A stretch of DNA of 64,000 nucleotides from the NCBI GenBank assembly GCA_002189035.1, contig NEEC01000002.1:124001-188000 (forward strand), given 5' to 3'. A program made the position numbers and the translations under genes. This document shows positions 46,833-62,132 of the stretch, piece after piece. The notes below the pieces were generated by a model. The model was not told where the DNA came from, did not search any database, and worked only from the letters and a program-made list of their open reading frames with translations. Origin of the DNA: Utricularia gibba (lineage: Eukaryota; Streptophyta; Magnoliopsida; Lamiales; Lentibulariaceae). How positions within the stretch are numbered: position 1 is the stretch's first letter; every line of letters starts with the position of its first letter.

Positions 46833-48749
46833 TCACGAAGAGGATGCTGACGTACTGAACTTCATCGACCATGCCCTTACAGCAACCTTAACGGCTGCGA
46901 CAACATGGAGTTGTCCTGCCGCAGGCGTCAGCGCCTCCTCTGATCCTGGACTGCCACAATCTTCTACTTGAACACCCACGAAGAAAGCCACCTGCTTTTT
47001 AAATCATCAGCGCCTCCTACTCGGATAATGATTCCAAGTACTGAAAAGGATGCAGCTTTGAAAGGGGAAAAAGAAAGATCACCTTTCCTGAAGCGTCATT
47101 GATGGGAGAAATGTGGAGGAAATTCCAAAACGAAGTTCCATCTTTTCTGTAAGCAGGCAGGACTGTAGGTTAAGCTGGACAGGAGACAAGTTCAAACAAA
47201 TGACAAGACGGAATAAGTAGTAGTCTTGGATCAACCTGTAGTTCAAGATGCGCACGGTGCAAGCTTGTTGTGCTTGAATGCTCTCCTTTATCTGCAGAAT
47301 TTACAAGGGATTCACAATAGACGGTATGGTATGATCAGTCAGCAAGAGCTGAGGAAGAGCAGCGGCATACCTGATACTGGGTAGTTCTATCCGTACCAAC
47401 ACCACCCAGGAAGCTGCAATTTCGTCCGAGGACTTCACTCCTGGAATAGCCTACAAAAGATAACGGCAAAAAAATCGATTCTTGAATGAAAAATGAGAAA
47501 ACTGCGGCTTTACCACTGGCTCTTGAAATTCAGAGTACCTGTGAGTCTCAAGAATGGTTCACTAGCATAAAGTATCGGCATGCTCGGCAACAGTGCATCA
47601 GTTCTATGAAGAAAATGACAAGATGTCACACATCAGAGGCTGTTTGTTGGCTGGTGGAGTAGGTTCAAGTGAAAGAGGGGCATCTGAATATAGAAAAACT
47701 CACAATACAAAGCTTTGTTTGATTCTACCAAGAGAGATATTTAAGGCGGCTGGCAATTGCTTGTTTGTAGCTGCGCAGCACCTCTTTCTGCATACCAGCC
47801 TTCCGGTATATTCACTGTACCGGGTGAGCATAGACAAAATGTTACTGATTGCAGCACTGGCTTTTGCCTTCTCTGCTTCACTTGCCTCACAAGGGCCAGT
47901 GGTCTGGATTTCTGCAATGAAACATGTTTCAGAGAAGAGGCCCGAATTTATTCTAGATAATGACAATTCGATCGACAGAGATAATCAATGACAAAATGAA
48001 ACACTCAGAAGGATAAGCAGTTGCACCAATGAATTAGAATACAAACTGATATCTTCAGGCTGCAAATACGTGAGAAACTACCTATTATACCACCATTCTA
48101 ATGAAATCGAGTATTAGAAGATGATGATAATGACATGGCAGAATGAAGGATTATACCCAAAGCAAGGAAAGCTTGTAACATAAAACATGGAATCATTGCT
48201 ACCTGATACTGACTCAAAGGGAAATGAGCACCCCTGTTCCACAATCGAACTCTGGCAGACTTCCCTCCGACAACACTTGAAAAGACTCTCAGAAAACCCG
48301 GTATGATCTCTGAACGAATTCCCATTCTTCCTCCATCTCCCCTTCCTCAGAATAGGAACTTGCACACTTACAAAGTTGATCACCCTGCCATCATCCTTAC
48401 TGAAAACAGGGCACATTTTGAAGAACATCCAAAATGCCTTCCCATCTTTCCTGTAATTCAGAAGACTAATTTCTACACCTTTCTCATCCTTTATCGCCTC
48501 CCGAATTTCCATCACCGCCCTCCTCTCCGTATCCGGTCCCTGGAACATCCTTCCATTCTTCCCAATCACCTCATCCATTGAATAGCCAACCATTTTCAGA
48601 AACCCCCTCGAAGCAAAAACAATAGGGTGCCCACATACACATGGATCTGTAATCGTAAAGCAATCGGGCAACCCGTCCAGTGCTTCCCTCACATGCTCCG
48701 AGTACCTAAATGCAAATGAATCTCCAATCGATTCCAGTTGTGGTTCCAT
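46833..48749 (-). CDS. twin-LOV photoreceptor, PAS/LOV protein (PLP/TLP1-like), one frame break
   Basis: Blue-light-sensing protein with two LOV domains and no output kinase. Exons: 48749-48203, 47911-47704, 47603-47539, 47451-47371, 47291-47236, 47146-47083 and 46991-46833, about 392 residues. LOV1 (residues 20-140) carries GKNGRMFQGPDTERR, with Gly where the flavin-binding Cys (NCRFLQ) should be, so it should not form the photoadduct. LOV2 carries GRNCSFLGG with the Cys present. Between them are SEAEKAKASAAISNILSML and LNISLGRIKQSFVL, typical of Arabidopsis PLP (At2g02710). In exon 4 the strand reads GGTGGTGGTTGG where GGTGGTGTTGG fits the family: one extra G (about 47394-47402) puts a stop shortly after the LOV2 Cys. 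Downstream exons are intact, so error is likely. Confidence 0.88.
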
Positions 48750-50791
48750 ATGGCTAAAAAGTACCCCTCAATTATTGAACCTTTGTGAACACAGAGCAAT
48801 CCCAATCCCATGTGTGCACTTCAGCCCTCGGTTTCAAAGCCGCAGATTCAACCTATGGGAAACGACCATGAAATATACATGGGAGCCACCCTGAAAATTC
48901 CCTAAATGATGAAACAGAAGTCTACGAAGGGTCGTGAACGAAACTGCACACAAATGCTAGGAAAAAACACAGCTGAACGGCTTACAGCTTTGATCCAGCC
49001 CTGTTTTTTTGTCTTCCTTCAAATAAAGCAAAATAATCAGACGATCAAAACTGCATCTTTCTTAAGGTTCAAAGACGGGTGGAAACAATGAAACCGACAG
49101 ATAAAATATCAGCAGCTCAGTGAACAACTGGTGGAGATGAAGCTAGCCGCTGCTGTCTGCCAAATCCCAATAAATCAGTGAAGTCGCTGAGTCAAAATCT
49201 CACCCGCAAGTGGAGCCCCTTGATCTCTATCCTCCACGCAATGGGAAAAAATTTTCGGCCTTTCGCCTAAACCAGCTTGCGGTGTTTAAATGAGTATGTT
49301 CGAGATGGATAAGAGCAACAAAACTTCCGGAGGAGCACGAGTACCCAATGGGATACCGGGCTAAAAGAAACGAACACGGCGCTCTATCTTATTCCTGAAA
49401 TTTATACTGTTAAAGTCTGATCCGCTTCCCTAAATGGAAACGCTTCTGAATTCATCATCTTTTTCTTTTGTTATTAACTTTCAGAATGACAACACTAATC
49501 ATTTGGGGTTCTGGGAATATGGGATCGGCACACATGATTCACCGATTAGCTTAACGCACCAACCTCAAGGAACCCTCATCCCTAATCGCACAAGAACACT
49601 TGTCCCCACTTTGAGCCAATGATTATTTCCTTATTTAGTACAGTGATGATAACGAAGCCCTCTCTCCGGATTCCGTCTTCTGTGTGCTGGCCCTTGGGTT
49701 TCATTTTCTTTTCCGGGTGGATTTCCGCACGTTGCCGAGTGTCGAACACACGTGGCGCCACGTCTGAACTTTTAAAATAAGGGGAACGGAAAGTAAAATG
49801 CTGGGCTTCCAAGTTCGCTGCGAAGGGAGATTTGGGCCAAGGCCCAACATTTTCTCTGTTACGTTTTTCTCCCCGGACATTGGCATGATACGCGGTCGCC
49901 TGGGATCTGGATTGGCTACAAACAAGATCCCTGGTTCATTTTGTGGCGTGTCTATGGCCCTGTTTTGTGTTTTTCTGTGTAATTGTGCTCGCATAGAGAA
50001 GATTGCGGGCGAATTATTGACAAGGTGGTGGAGAAGAGCAGATGAGGTTTGAATGACGTTATCCTGGAGTGCGCAACTGAGGATGATGATGGTTTCGCAA
50101 CGACTATCTGTATGAACACTGAAAATCTGAGATAAATGATGCGATACTTCGATTGCAGAAGCCGCTGTTGCCATCAAGAGGGCGATCCATGCTCTCACAT
50201 CTTTTCTTTTCCAACCAGCAGCCTGTTAAAGGCAGTTTCCTGATCATCGACTGCAAGTCTTGGTTGTACCAATGCCGCACAGGTTTTCTCAACTCTCCGC
50301 TATTGTAAAGTCTGTGGAGAAGCTTGTTATAAAAGCAGACAGTTTTGCGTACGTTCTAGTAATTGAACCTAATTATTATCGGGTTTGATACGTGACAATG
50401 AAGTAGTGCGCATGCTCATCAAACTAAGCATTACAAAATGCTGTAATTGTTATGTAACTATGAGCTAAAACATTAATTTTACAGTTTAATTTGGCCATTG
50501 GTGATTGCAGTCGATAGTAGTAGTGTTGTGTAAACTAAAATCCAAACTGAAAGTTTTAGTCATGAAATTCATGTGCTTTATGTTTGGCTGATTTTGATTA
50601 CATGCCAATCCATCGTGCACTGACTTGAGCTACGCGCAGGTGTTAGCGGTGTACGAAATATGGAAGTTGAAGTTCTTAGACACGGGGACAATTTAGTGCA
50701 TATTATCCAGTGATATTGCTTCCAAACCTTAGTAAACGAGCCCCATATCAATGATTTGTGGTAACAGTTAGAGAGGAGTGATTACATGTCA
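48750..50791. other. intergenic, 2 kb
   Basis: Twin-LOV gene promoter and leader, and the 3' region of the receptor-like gene. A 165-codon minus-strand frame (50198-49701) has no recognisable domain and is low-confidence. No RNA gene seen. Confidence 0.4.
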
Positions 50792-53675
50792 TTAACTTCC
50801 ATTCAGCATCATTTTACTGAAGCTTCCACTCAGATTTCCGCTAATGTTTCCACTGAAGTTCCCGCTGAGGTTTCCACTACTGCCCCATCCTTCCTGAACC
50901 TGAACTGAATATTGCATGTGCCAAAGCACATCCTCCACTGTTGGTCGAGCGGCTGGATCTTTGCTTAAGCAGTTTACTGTTATCTGTGATACCGTTTTCA
51001 GGGATTCATAGGAGAATGTACCATGCAAAGATGGATCTATATGCTCTCGCAGTGTCGAGGGAGATTCTGCTAAGCTCCTCTCTAGCTGTGACAGCATTCA
51101 GAAAACAAGCATTAGGCTGATGAAGAGCATGTTAAAGGTGATGCCGCACCCCCAATCCCCCATCCCTCCAAGCAAGACACTGTGATCTACATTTCAAAAG
51201 TTGACGGAGCAGAACCTGAAAATGGAGGTCATCGATATCATGCTGAGAGGCTGCAGGCCTACCAGTGATAACTTCAACCAGGATCACTCCCAAGTTGTAT
51301 ATGTCTTCTTTTTCCGGATTTTGACTGTGAAAAAAAAAGGAGTTGAGGTGGCTTTGAGAAACCTGAGAGGCGCATGAAGGGTCTAGGAAAGTGAGAACTT
51401 TACTGGGGTGTCGAGATTTCTTTCGGGTTATTGAGAGGACCTTCAGCTCCAACCTATAAAGGAAATAACATATCGAGGATTTAATGGTATCCTAGTTTCA
51501 CGTCAACTTTTCCATCTGAAAGAACATGTGCATGATTCAAGAAGATTTTAGGAGTGAAGAAGCAGACATGTAGATGCTAAACAGCGGAAAGAAATGTCAC
51601 CGAAGGTGGTAAGCTTATATTGTAGCTGCTGATCTTTGGAGTGAGGCTCTCATCCAGCAGAATGCTGTCAATTTTCAAGTCGTTTCCAACGATTCCTCCT
51701 GAGTGCAAGTACTGGATGCCCCTCGCAATGCCCATGGCGATGGACATTCTCTGTGGCCACTTCAAAAGTTCTCTCTTTCTCCAGTCTGCATCACAAAAAA
51801 AAAAAAAAAAAAAAAGAGCAGCACTTGCTTAGATGTTGTTGGCTCATTTCTTCTTAGAATACAATTCTGAGGTACCATTGAGGTGATCTCTTAATGATCC
51901 ATTGGCCACATATTCTAGGACAATGAAGACATTGCCAGCTGCATTCTGATGGGCGATGCATTGTCCGAGAACACTAACCAGATTCCGGTGTCTCAGGTTT
52001 GAGACCACTTCTATATACTGATCCAGGGATTGAGAGGAATATTTTTGTTTGAGCTTCAAGCTTTTTACGAGGACTGCTGAACCATTATGGAGACGTCCCT
52101 TGAACACCTGAAGAATCCGGCCCGCAGGTAATACCAATTTTTTTTTTTTCATGATCATCATCATCACTCAGATACGCTGTGAATAATAAGCTGGCATACC
52201 TGACACTGTGGTCCTTCCTGCAGCAAGTAAGATTCTTCAAAGTTGTTTGTTGCCTCTTCGATTTCCTCTAGTGTGAAAATACTGTACGGTGGCAGTGTGG
52301 TAGATGTCATCCTCATAGATGGTGGCGCACGCCCTAGTGAAATTCAAAATGAGAACACATTAGCACAGTTTTTCGGAGCCTCGATAGCGAACTCCGCCAT
52401 TCAAGATTAAAAGGCCAAGTCTATGGACTAACTTCGGAAACGAGAGCTGGTAACCGGATTCTTCTTGATCACCATGCTATCATCTTGGGGAACATGTCCT
52501 CTTCTCCACAGAAACAGCATCAACAGTCCTAGTGATACTGAAATCACCACAATCCCACCCATGATGCTCAAAACAACACCAAGTTTCATGGTTGATGCTG
52601 GTAATTGACCATTCTGCCTTTTATCTGGAGGCTGAACTGCTATCGCTGCCGTCTCACATAAACTGCTGGATCTCTGATACCTCAAACTGGAATCCGACAG
52701 GCAATTCCACAGTGTGATGACTGTCATATTTCCCTTATTTGGTTCAAGACAAGAGGGTAACTTTCCCGTCAAAAGGTTGTTTGAAATGTCTACAAAGGTG
52801 AGATTTGCATTGCAAAAAGTGTTGGAATCGAGTGCTCCACTCAGCTGGTTTTCCCCGAGATTTACATATTGAACTGATGGCAGTGAAAACAAGAAACTTG
52901 GTATTGGACCAATCAGCTTGTTTGCCGAAAGATCAAGAACTTGCAGACTGTTCAGTTCCTTGAAAACTTGAGGTATATTGGATCTAAAGGAGTTGTTGCT
53001 CAGAGAAATTCTGACAACATTTTCTGGAAAAGAAGGAAATTCGGGCCCTAAACTGTTGCTTCTCAAGTCCAGCTCTTGGAGGTGTATCAAGTCGCTCAGA
53101 TCAGGAACAGATCCATTGAACAGATTATCACTCAGAACAAGGTTTCTCAAACTTGGATAAGTAGAAACCGACTCCGGTATTGCACCATATATGAAATTTG
53201 AGCTCATATTCAAGCTTTCAAGCGTTTTGAACCTGTTGATTTTCCAAGGCAAAGTTCCCCAGATGCCTAAAGACACCAATGACAGCCTCTGTAAACTCCA
53301 GAGCTTTGTTAAAACAGTGAAGAATGAATCAAGTGAGAATCTTTCAGACAGAGTGTTCTCAGAAACTGAAAAATTGGAAGCTAAAGCCCCATGAATCTTC
53401 GATGGGGAGCTTCTGTTCCCGACAATTGAAAGCTCAATGATATGGTGACCTGAACATATGATCGTTAGAGAAGGAGTTGTAGGAAGAGAACAGAAGTCTG
53501 TCCACTTGTTCCAAGACTGAAGATAAGATGGGTACTCGAGAAGCTGCCGGACTTGAAACATGATTCTGGCTTCTGCTGGCGCAAGCTGTGCATCAGAAAC
53601 AAATGCACAACAAACCAGCAGAAGCACAGATGAAAACAGGAAACTGAATCGAACCCATGAATCTTCTTCCTCCAT
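50792..53675 (-). CDS. probable inactive LRR receptor-like kinase, At3g03770-like
   Basis: Plasma-membrane receptor with signal peptide, LRR ectodomain, one transmembrane helix and a degenerate kinase domain. Exons: 53675-52433, 52333-52200, 52107-51876, 51785-51601, 51453-51404, 51324-51216 and 51085-50792, totalling 2,247 bases, 748 residues. The signal peptide is FSFLFSSVLLLVCCAFVSDA. About eight LRRs follow, such as LDLRSNSLGPEFPSFP. The helix is LGVVLSIMGGIVVISVSLGL. In the kinase region the catalytic HRD is replaced (GIVGNDLKIDSILLDE) and DFG by SYN (KISSYNISL), so phosphotransfer is unlikely. These features fit the 'probable inactive' At3g03770/At5g14210 group. The C-terminus holds repeated SGN(L/F/I)SG units. 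Ligand and partners are unknown. Confidence 0.92.
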
Positions 53676-54769
53676 ATGTGCCTGAGATGACTCGGAAGAA
53701 GAAATTCCTGAGGTGTATTACTGGAGTGTCGGCGAGGAATATGAAGTTGAAGAGTAGGGTAGCTGGCACAAGATTGCCTGTGATCTCAATGAAGTGTTTG
53801 GACCAGCAATAATGAAACTGTCTGCAATGAAACAAGTGGCACTGAGGTTTGCTTAACATACGAGAACCACATTATTCTTGGAGAAGGAAAAAACAAATGA
53901 AAATGAATGAAAGGGATATGGGAAAATGATCTGTCAGGGGACAGTTAGATGCTGATGGGAAGAAATAAATGCAGATTGACTGACCAACAGCTAAGCTATT
54001 TCTGAAAGGGGAACTTTGCATCCTTGTTTTTCACTTTATTTTCATCTACAGATCTGCATGCTTTTTTTGGCCTCTGGGAACTCCTCCCTTCTCCCTCCTC
54101 CTCCTCCTCCTCCTCCTCCTCCTACCCCAGTCCCGGACCCACCACCTATAGACGACAGTTATCATTATGAACCCTTCAATTTCCACTTATACCCTCTCCA
54201 ATGGATAATGCCCGTGCGCATACGTGTTTACAATGAGTAAAAAAATCGTGAATAATTTTCGTACAAACGCCTTTCGTTTTGTACAAAAAATTTAATATTT
54301 TTATTATCAAAAAAATAAAATTATAATTAAAACTTAGTTGAACAGTGTTGAAATTGTAATGCCATGGTGTTTTATTTTTTTATATTGTAAAATATTTTAA
54401 ATTTAACTACTAATTATCAACTATTCACAATTTAATGATAATTGATTTAAAGTTTTTAAAACAACACGTGGAAGGGGTCCCATCGAGCAGTTGTTGCGCA
54501 TGATGGCGCCGAGCGTGGAGGAAAGAAACCGTTACAGTGGATGCTCCATTATGGGCTTTTCGACCCATTTGTCGACATAAAAAAGATATGATGAGAAGCC
54601 TTACGGACCAACAATCGAAGTGGCCCAAATGTTTACTCAGCCCATGAGTGACGACGCCTTCCGCCATCCGACGGCCGGCATTCAGCCTCGTTCTCCTTGG
54701 CCAATCACAGAAGGCGTGGAAACAGATAGATGAATCTAGAACCGTAGACGTGTTCCCTTTTCCACTCTG
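53676..54769. other. divergent intergenic region
   Basis: Leader of the minus-strand receptor gene and upstream region of the plastid Hsp70 gene. Holds a (CCT)n microsatellite at about 54095-54123 and an AT-rich stretch at 54240-54430. No gene recognised. Confidence 0.45.
54095..54123. repeat. (CCT)n microsatellite
   Basis: About nine to ten perfect trinucleotide units upstream of the receptor gene. Confidence 0.8.
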
Positions 54770-54776
54770 TATATAT
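54770..54776 (+). promoter_or_regulatory. TATA box of the plastid Hsp70 gene
   Basis: TATATAT, 117 bases before the ATG at 54893. The sequence just upstream has spaced GAA/TTC elements (TCTAGAA ... GTTCCC) that might be heat-shock elements, but spacing is imperfect. Confidence 0.5.
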
Positions 54777-54892
54777 CGAAGGCTGTGAGACCCCTTATCG
54801 GAAACGTCCTTCATTCGTTTTGTTATTCCTCGTGGTTCCGGAGGGTTTTGCGATCTCTTCTTCTTGTCCCGCCGCTGTTGAATCCGTTCCAA

Positions 54893-57620
<2,728 letters not shown>

Positions 57621-58285
57621 GAAATGGAACACGGGATGGGTTCCTAAGTTGATTTTAAGACAATGCCTGGTGGTAGCTTAGAGATGGATGCAACAGAAAC
57701 GAGTATTATTTGAGATTTTTTGCTTATGGCTGAGTTTCAGATTCAGCAATATCTTAAAGTCAGTTGTTAGGTCTAAAGAGAAACCCAAAAACACAGCAGT
57801 TAGGGAAACAAGTACGTCGACCTTGTATGGTCACTGTCATCAAACCAGCCATACCCGTGAAACCTGGATGAATCCGGCAGTCGGAATGCCACAAAACAGC
57901 CCACGGTAGGTAATTACCATTGCTCAAAAGACAAAACGCAGCTTTTGGGAAGTAACACTCCCGGTCGAAGGGTGAAAAAAGGGGGCGGCGTACGGAAACT
58001 CCCGGTGGACCAAACTCTCCATGTTCCAACCCAATCAAAAGCGTAATCCCTGTAAATATTTGATCTGTGTAATAGATATGAGAAAACGCTGAAGTTGCAA
58101 AAAGAGCAAACTTGATTCGCTTCGAGTTGCCGGTACAGCAATGACATGAAATTATTCTTTGTTGATTTTATTACAGAAATACAATGAAAAAGACAGAATC
58201 TGGGTGACTAAAAATATGATAGATTACCATCGAGGCATTGGATCCCTTATCCGGTCTATCATTGCCGTTCGGAGGTGGAGGCGAA
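57621..58285. other. intergenic
   Basis: Hsp70 3' UTR and promoter of the reductase gene. Nothing else recognised. Confidence 0.4.
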
Positions 58286-59194
58286 ATGAGCGGCCGGTAC
58301 CCGGACCCCATAGCAAGGACTCGGACCCGGATCGGATGGGTCGGTATCGGAGTGATGGGCGGCGCTATGGCTTCACGTCTGATCTCTGCGGGCTACGCCG
58401 TCTCTGTGTACGCTCGCTCTCCTTCAAAAGCCGCCTACCTAGTCTCCCTCGGTGCCGTCTTGGTTCCCACACTGGCGGAACTCGCTGCCACCAGCGACGT
58501 CGTATTCACGATGATCGGCCACCCCTCCGACGTCCAAAGCGTTGTCCTGGACTCGATTCTTCCGTCGCTGAAACCTAACGCGGTGATTGTCGATCACACT
58601 AGCAGCGACCCCGGCCTCGCGCGGAAAATCTACGATTGTGCTAAAGAGAAGCAATGCTATTCCATCGATGCCCCGGTTTCTGGCGGCGATATTGGGGCGA
58701 GAGACGGAAAACTGGCCATATTCGCAGGCGGGGATGGTGAAGTTGTGAAATGGTTGAAACCCTTGTTTGACGAACTGGGGAAAGCAACTCATATGGGCAG
58801 TGCAGGGAAGGGGCAGAGCTGCAAAATCGGGAATCAGATTGTGGTGGGTGGAAATCTTGTGGGGTTGAGTGAAGGGCTGGTTTTCGCGGCGGCAGCGGGA
58901 CTGGATAAGCGTGAGTTTCTGGAGGCGGTGAGGGGCGGCGCCGCCGGGTCGATGGCGATGGAGCTTTTCGGCAAGAGGATGATTGAGAGGGATTTTAGGC
59001 CTGGTGGGTTTGCAGAGTATATGGTCAAGGATTTGGGACTAGTGGAAGCACAGGAGGGTGGGGATGTGGTGGTTTTGCCAGGGGCTGCGCTGACGAAGCA
59101 GCTGTATTCCAGTATGGTGGCTAACGGCGATGGAAAGGCCGGCGGCCAGGGTATCATAACCGTCATTGAAAGGATCAACGGGATGAATGGTTAA
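58286..59194 (+). CDS. 3-hydroxyisobutyrate dehydrogenase-like reductase
   Basis: NAD(P)-dependent beta-hydroxyacid dehydrogenase, single exon, 302 residues from the first in-frame ATG. The Rossmann motif is RIGWVGIGVMGGAMASRLIS. The substrate-binding motif is DAPVSGGDIGARDGKLAIFA, the catalytic lysine lies in GKGQSCKIGNQI, and the C-terminal helix region has RDFRPGGFAEYMVKDLGL. No mitochondrial presequence is seen, as in the Arabidopsis HIBADH-like 1/2/3 group; true HIBADH of valine breakdown has one. The conserved Gly pattern also fits glyoxylate/succinic semialdehyde reductases, so the substrate remains open. It is frame-intact. Confidence 0.9.
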   Translation: MSGRYPDPIARTRTRIGWVGIGVMGGAMASRLISAGYAVSVYARSPSKAAYLVSLGAVLVPTLAELAATSDVVFTMIGHPSDVQSVVLDSILPSLKPNAVIVDHTSSDPGLARKIYDCAKEKQCYSIDAPVSGGDIGARDGKLAIFAGGDGEVVKWLKPLFDELGKATHMGSAGKGQSCKIGNQIVVGGNLVGLSEGLVFAAAAGLDKREFLEAVRGGAAGSMAMELFGKRMIERDFRPGGFAEYMVKDLGLVEAQEGGDVVVLPGAALTKQLYSSMVANGDGKAGGQGIITVIERINGMNG

Positions 59195-59508
59195 TTTCTG
59201 TGCATTAAAAAAAAAGTGTACTTTGTCATCGATCCTTGTGATCCTTTCGCATTCGTGTTTCCGGTGACAATCCTCCGACCTCCGGTGCCAAAATCTCGTA
59301 CCTCACGAGTGACCGTTGTTCACTTCATTGGGCCCAATTCGAAAATATATAGGCCCAAAAGTAGTAGGGGCCGGGGAGTGAAAATTGAACTGAATTTCTG
59401 AATCCGGGCGGGAAAGATCTTCGATCTCATTTTCCGATCGCCACAGCTACCGCCGAGAGCAAGGGCATTCGGTCGTAAAAATTCCGGTGAAAACTGTAGC
59501 CGAGAGAA
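59195..59508. other. short intergenic region
   Basis: Compact spacer holding the reductase 3' end and the NUF2 leader. Confidence 0.4.
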
Positions 59509-62132
59509 ATGTCGAAGTTCGATTATCCCTGGCTTACTCGTCAAGATATCGTGGGGTTGCTGGCGGAGTACCAAATTGCGGCCATTTCAGAGGCCGACCT
59601 TATTCGCCCAGACCCAGACTTTATTTGCAACCTCTACACCCATGTTTATCTCCACATGGGGACTCACCAGCTAGGAAGCTACTGTAGTTGTCTTTGCGAG
59701 TACTTAATCGCAGCTGATTTCTCAGGGTAATTTGTTAAAATTTTCAGGGATGAAGAATTGCAGATTGAGTTTGAAGCGCTGGAGCTGCTTGAAAACCCAG
59801 ACAACCACGCCCACTCAATTCAGGTCGTTGATTTGTATAGCAAAATTAAGCAACTGGTCAAAGCTGTTAAGTGTCCCAAGACGTTTACTCTCAAAGACTT
59901 GATAAAGCCGGACCCTGAACGCACAGTACTGTTCCTCGGTGCGCTTCTCAATTTCTTGATACACAGGTGAAATTTCTTTGTTTCATGGAATTCTTACATT
60001 TGAAACACTATGACTGCGGAAAGTTCATCTCCATTAAATTTTACTGATCATCTAATTTGTGCATTGGTGGGAACTAACCAACAGAGGCTATACGTTTTTT
60101 CATTAGATTTTCAAAAAGAAGCCTATTGAAAGAGCACAATGATGCGCTGACCCAATTGGCAGATCAGGAGCAAGCTGCCAAAGAAAGAATATCTCAGGTA
60201 GTTTAGATTGTAATTCTAATTTTATGCTTATGTTCAGTGCCCAATGTTCGTTGCTTGGAGTTAAAAGAGTTTCTTTGCCTTAGTTGGAGGCAGAAATAGC
60301 AGAATGTGAGCAGTCCAGAGAAAAGGAGTTGCCGCTTATTCAGGACATAAATTCCCAGATTAAGGAACTGCAGCAAAATGTTTCTGGACTTAACCAACAG
60401 CAAATGACGCTGCGAACTTCAATTAAACAATTGAAGGAGAAATCCAAGGAAATGGATGAAAAGGTTCTTCCTTTACCTCCAGTTAAACTGTAGTTTTAAC
60501 TTCTTGACCTGTGAGCTGTAAGAATTCCATAGTCATGCTTCACCCAGAAAGGGATAGTATTGCTGCAATCAGCATTACCTTGAACCCCTAGTTCTCATAA
60601 TTCATACATAATTAATCAGATATCTGAAGCAGAGTCTGCCTTAGCACAAACTGTTCAAGAGAATGCACACTTGCGTTCAAGAATCGTTCAATCTCCTGAT
60701 AAACTTCAGGTATTTTTCGTTTAGGTTCATAAAAGGAGTTGGCCGATGCCTGGCTGTCCCAACGCTTCGTCATTTTGTTTTTTTTTCCTTTATCCTTGTG
60801 ATGTATTAATTTTTTTAACATGCAGAGGGCTCTAGAGGAGAAAAAGCAGGTTCAAATTGAAGTGAAAAATTCTGAAAGGATTGCTTCACAAAAATTCCAG
60901 GATAAGACTACCCTACTTGAGGCTCACGCCAAGGTGTGGTGTTATGTATGGATTTGTTGATATAATCCATTTCCTTTGGATGATCGTAGCATGTTCATTC
61001 TCCAGGCTTGTAAGAAAATTACGAAGCACTTACAGAAGATGCAAATCCTACAAGAGCAGGTATGTTGATGCAAAGCTAGTGTGCTATCATCTTGCTTAAG
61101 CAAGGGTGTTTCTTACATTATTTTATTTGGTTTTCAATATGATTTTCGTCCTTTCTTCGTGCTTGTTCTTGTTACTCTCCTTCGCACTGGTTTGCGCCTA
61201 AATTGGACCTATTGATTAAATATGATTACCAAAGCTTATCTGCTGCACGGCTGTAAATTATCATTTTCTTTGAGAAGGTTCTAGCTTGTAACGAAGGCCA
61301 TCACAACATCCGGTATATGAGCATTCCTGCTGATAGTAAATTTTGATTCTGCATTTGCCTTACCAACTGGGCAGGCCAATTCTGCAAAGTCAGTCGATAA
61401 AGATGTTAAGGCCCTGAAAAGCAAGCTTAGTGAAGAAGAAGTTGCAATCAAGTCACTTGAAGCCAAATCTCTGGAACTGCAGTCTAGAGGTATTCGTGGT
61501 GTAATCATTCACTTTGAACTTGTGTTTTATCCTAAAAGTGAAAAATACTATTCAGGGGATCAGTTAAAGGAGCAAAAAAAGCAGCTTGATCTTGAGAATA
61601 CTCTCAAGAAGGAACAGATTGACAAGGATTACAAAATTGTGGAGTTAGAAGTTGAAGCGAAGCGTCAAGCATTAGAAATCAGGCAAAGAGAGCTGGAGTC
61701 ACTGGTGGCAGAGGTAATGTTGACCATGAAACTAAATCATTTCTCCTTGTTTTGTATGTTGCTCTTTGAAGAACCTGGATAAGCATGAGTAATACTTTTT
61801 GCAATTTTCGCTTCTAAGTTCTTACTATGAGTAGGATGCATTTGCAGCGACGTCTGTGTAGTTGCTTATTCTAACTTATAAGCACTGCGACCTGACCATA
61901 CATGCATAATGTGTTTCAGGCAGAAGCTATGTCTTCAAAGAAAGAAGCTGTCAGGCAAGAAGGGGAAGCTAAGATGCAACTGTTGGGATCAAAATGTGAA
62001 GAAATTCTGGCAGAGGTACGTACACGTAGTGCTCTTTTTCACTGTGTGAGAGGATAGACTACATCTATCAGCTTTCTCGTGCAGTTCAATAAGTATTCAG
62101 ACTCCATGAAGCAACTCATTGAGCGGCAGTGA
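59509..62132 (+). CDS. NUF2: kinetochore protein NUF2
   Basis: Subunit of the NDC80 complex that binds spindle microtubules. Eleven exons: 59509-59699, 59748-59966, 60107-60197, 60284-60463, 60620-60709, 60826-60933, 61006-61059, 61375-61489, 61556-61713, 61920-62015 and 62085-62132. They total 1,350 bases, 449 residues, near Arabidopsis NUF2. The N-terminal calponin-homology domain has FDYPWLTRQDIVGLLAEYQI, FEALELLENPDNHAHSIQVV and FLGALLNFLIHR. The rest is a long coiled coil rich in Glu, Lys and Gln (SQIKELQQNVSGLNQQQMTL). The donor of exon 1 is the weakest call: using GA|GTAC at 59699 keeps frame but adds about ten residues to the usual loop. Other junctions are clean GT-AG. Confidence 0.9.

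Noticed and set aside
49701-50198. 165-codon minus-strand frame
   Set aside because: Starts with a weak hydrophobic stretch but then has no domain and mixed composition; not supported as a gene.
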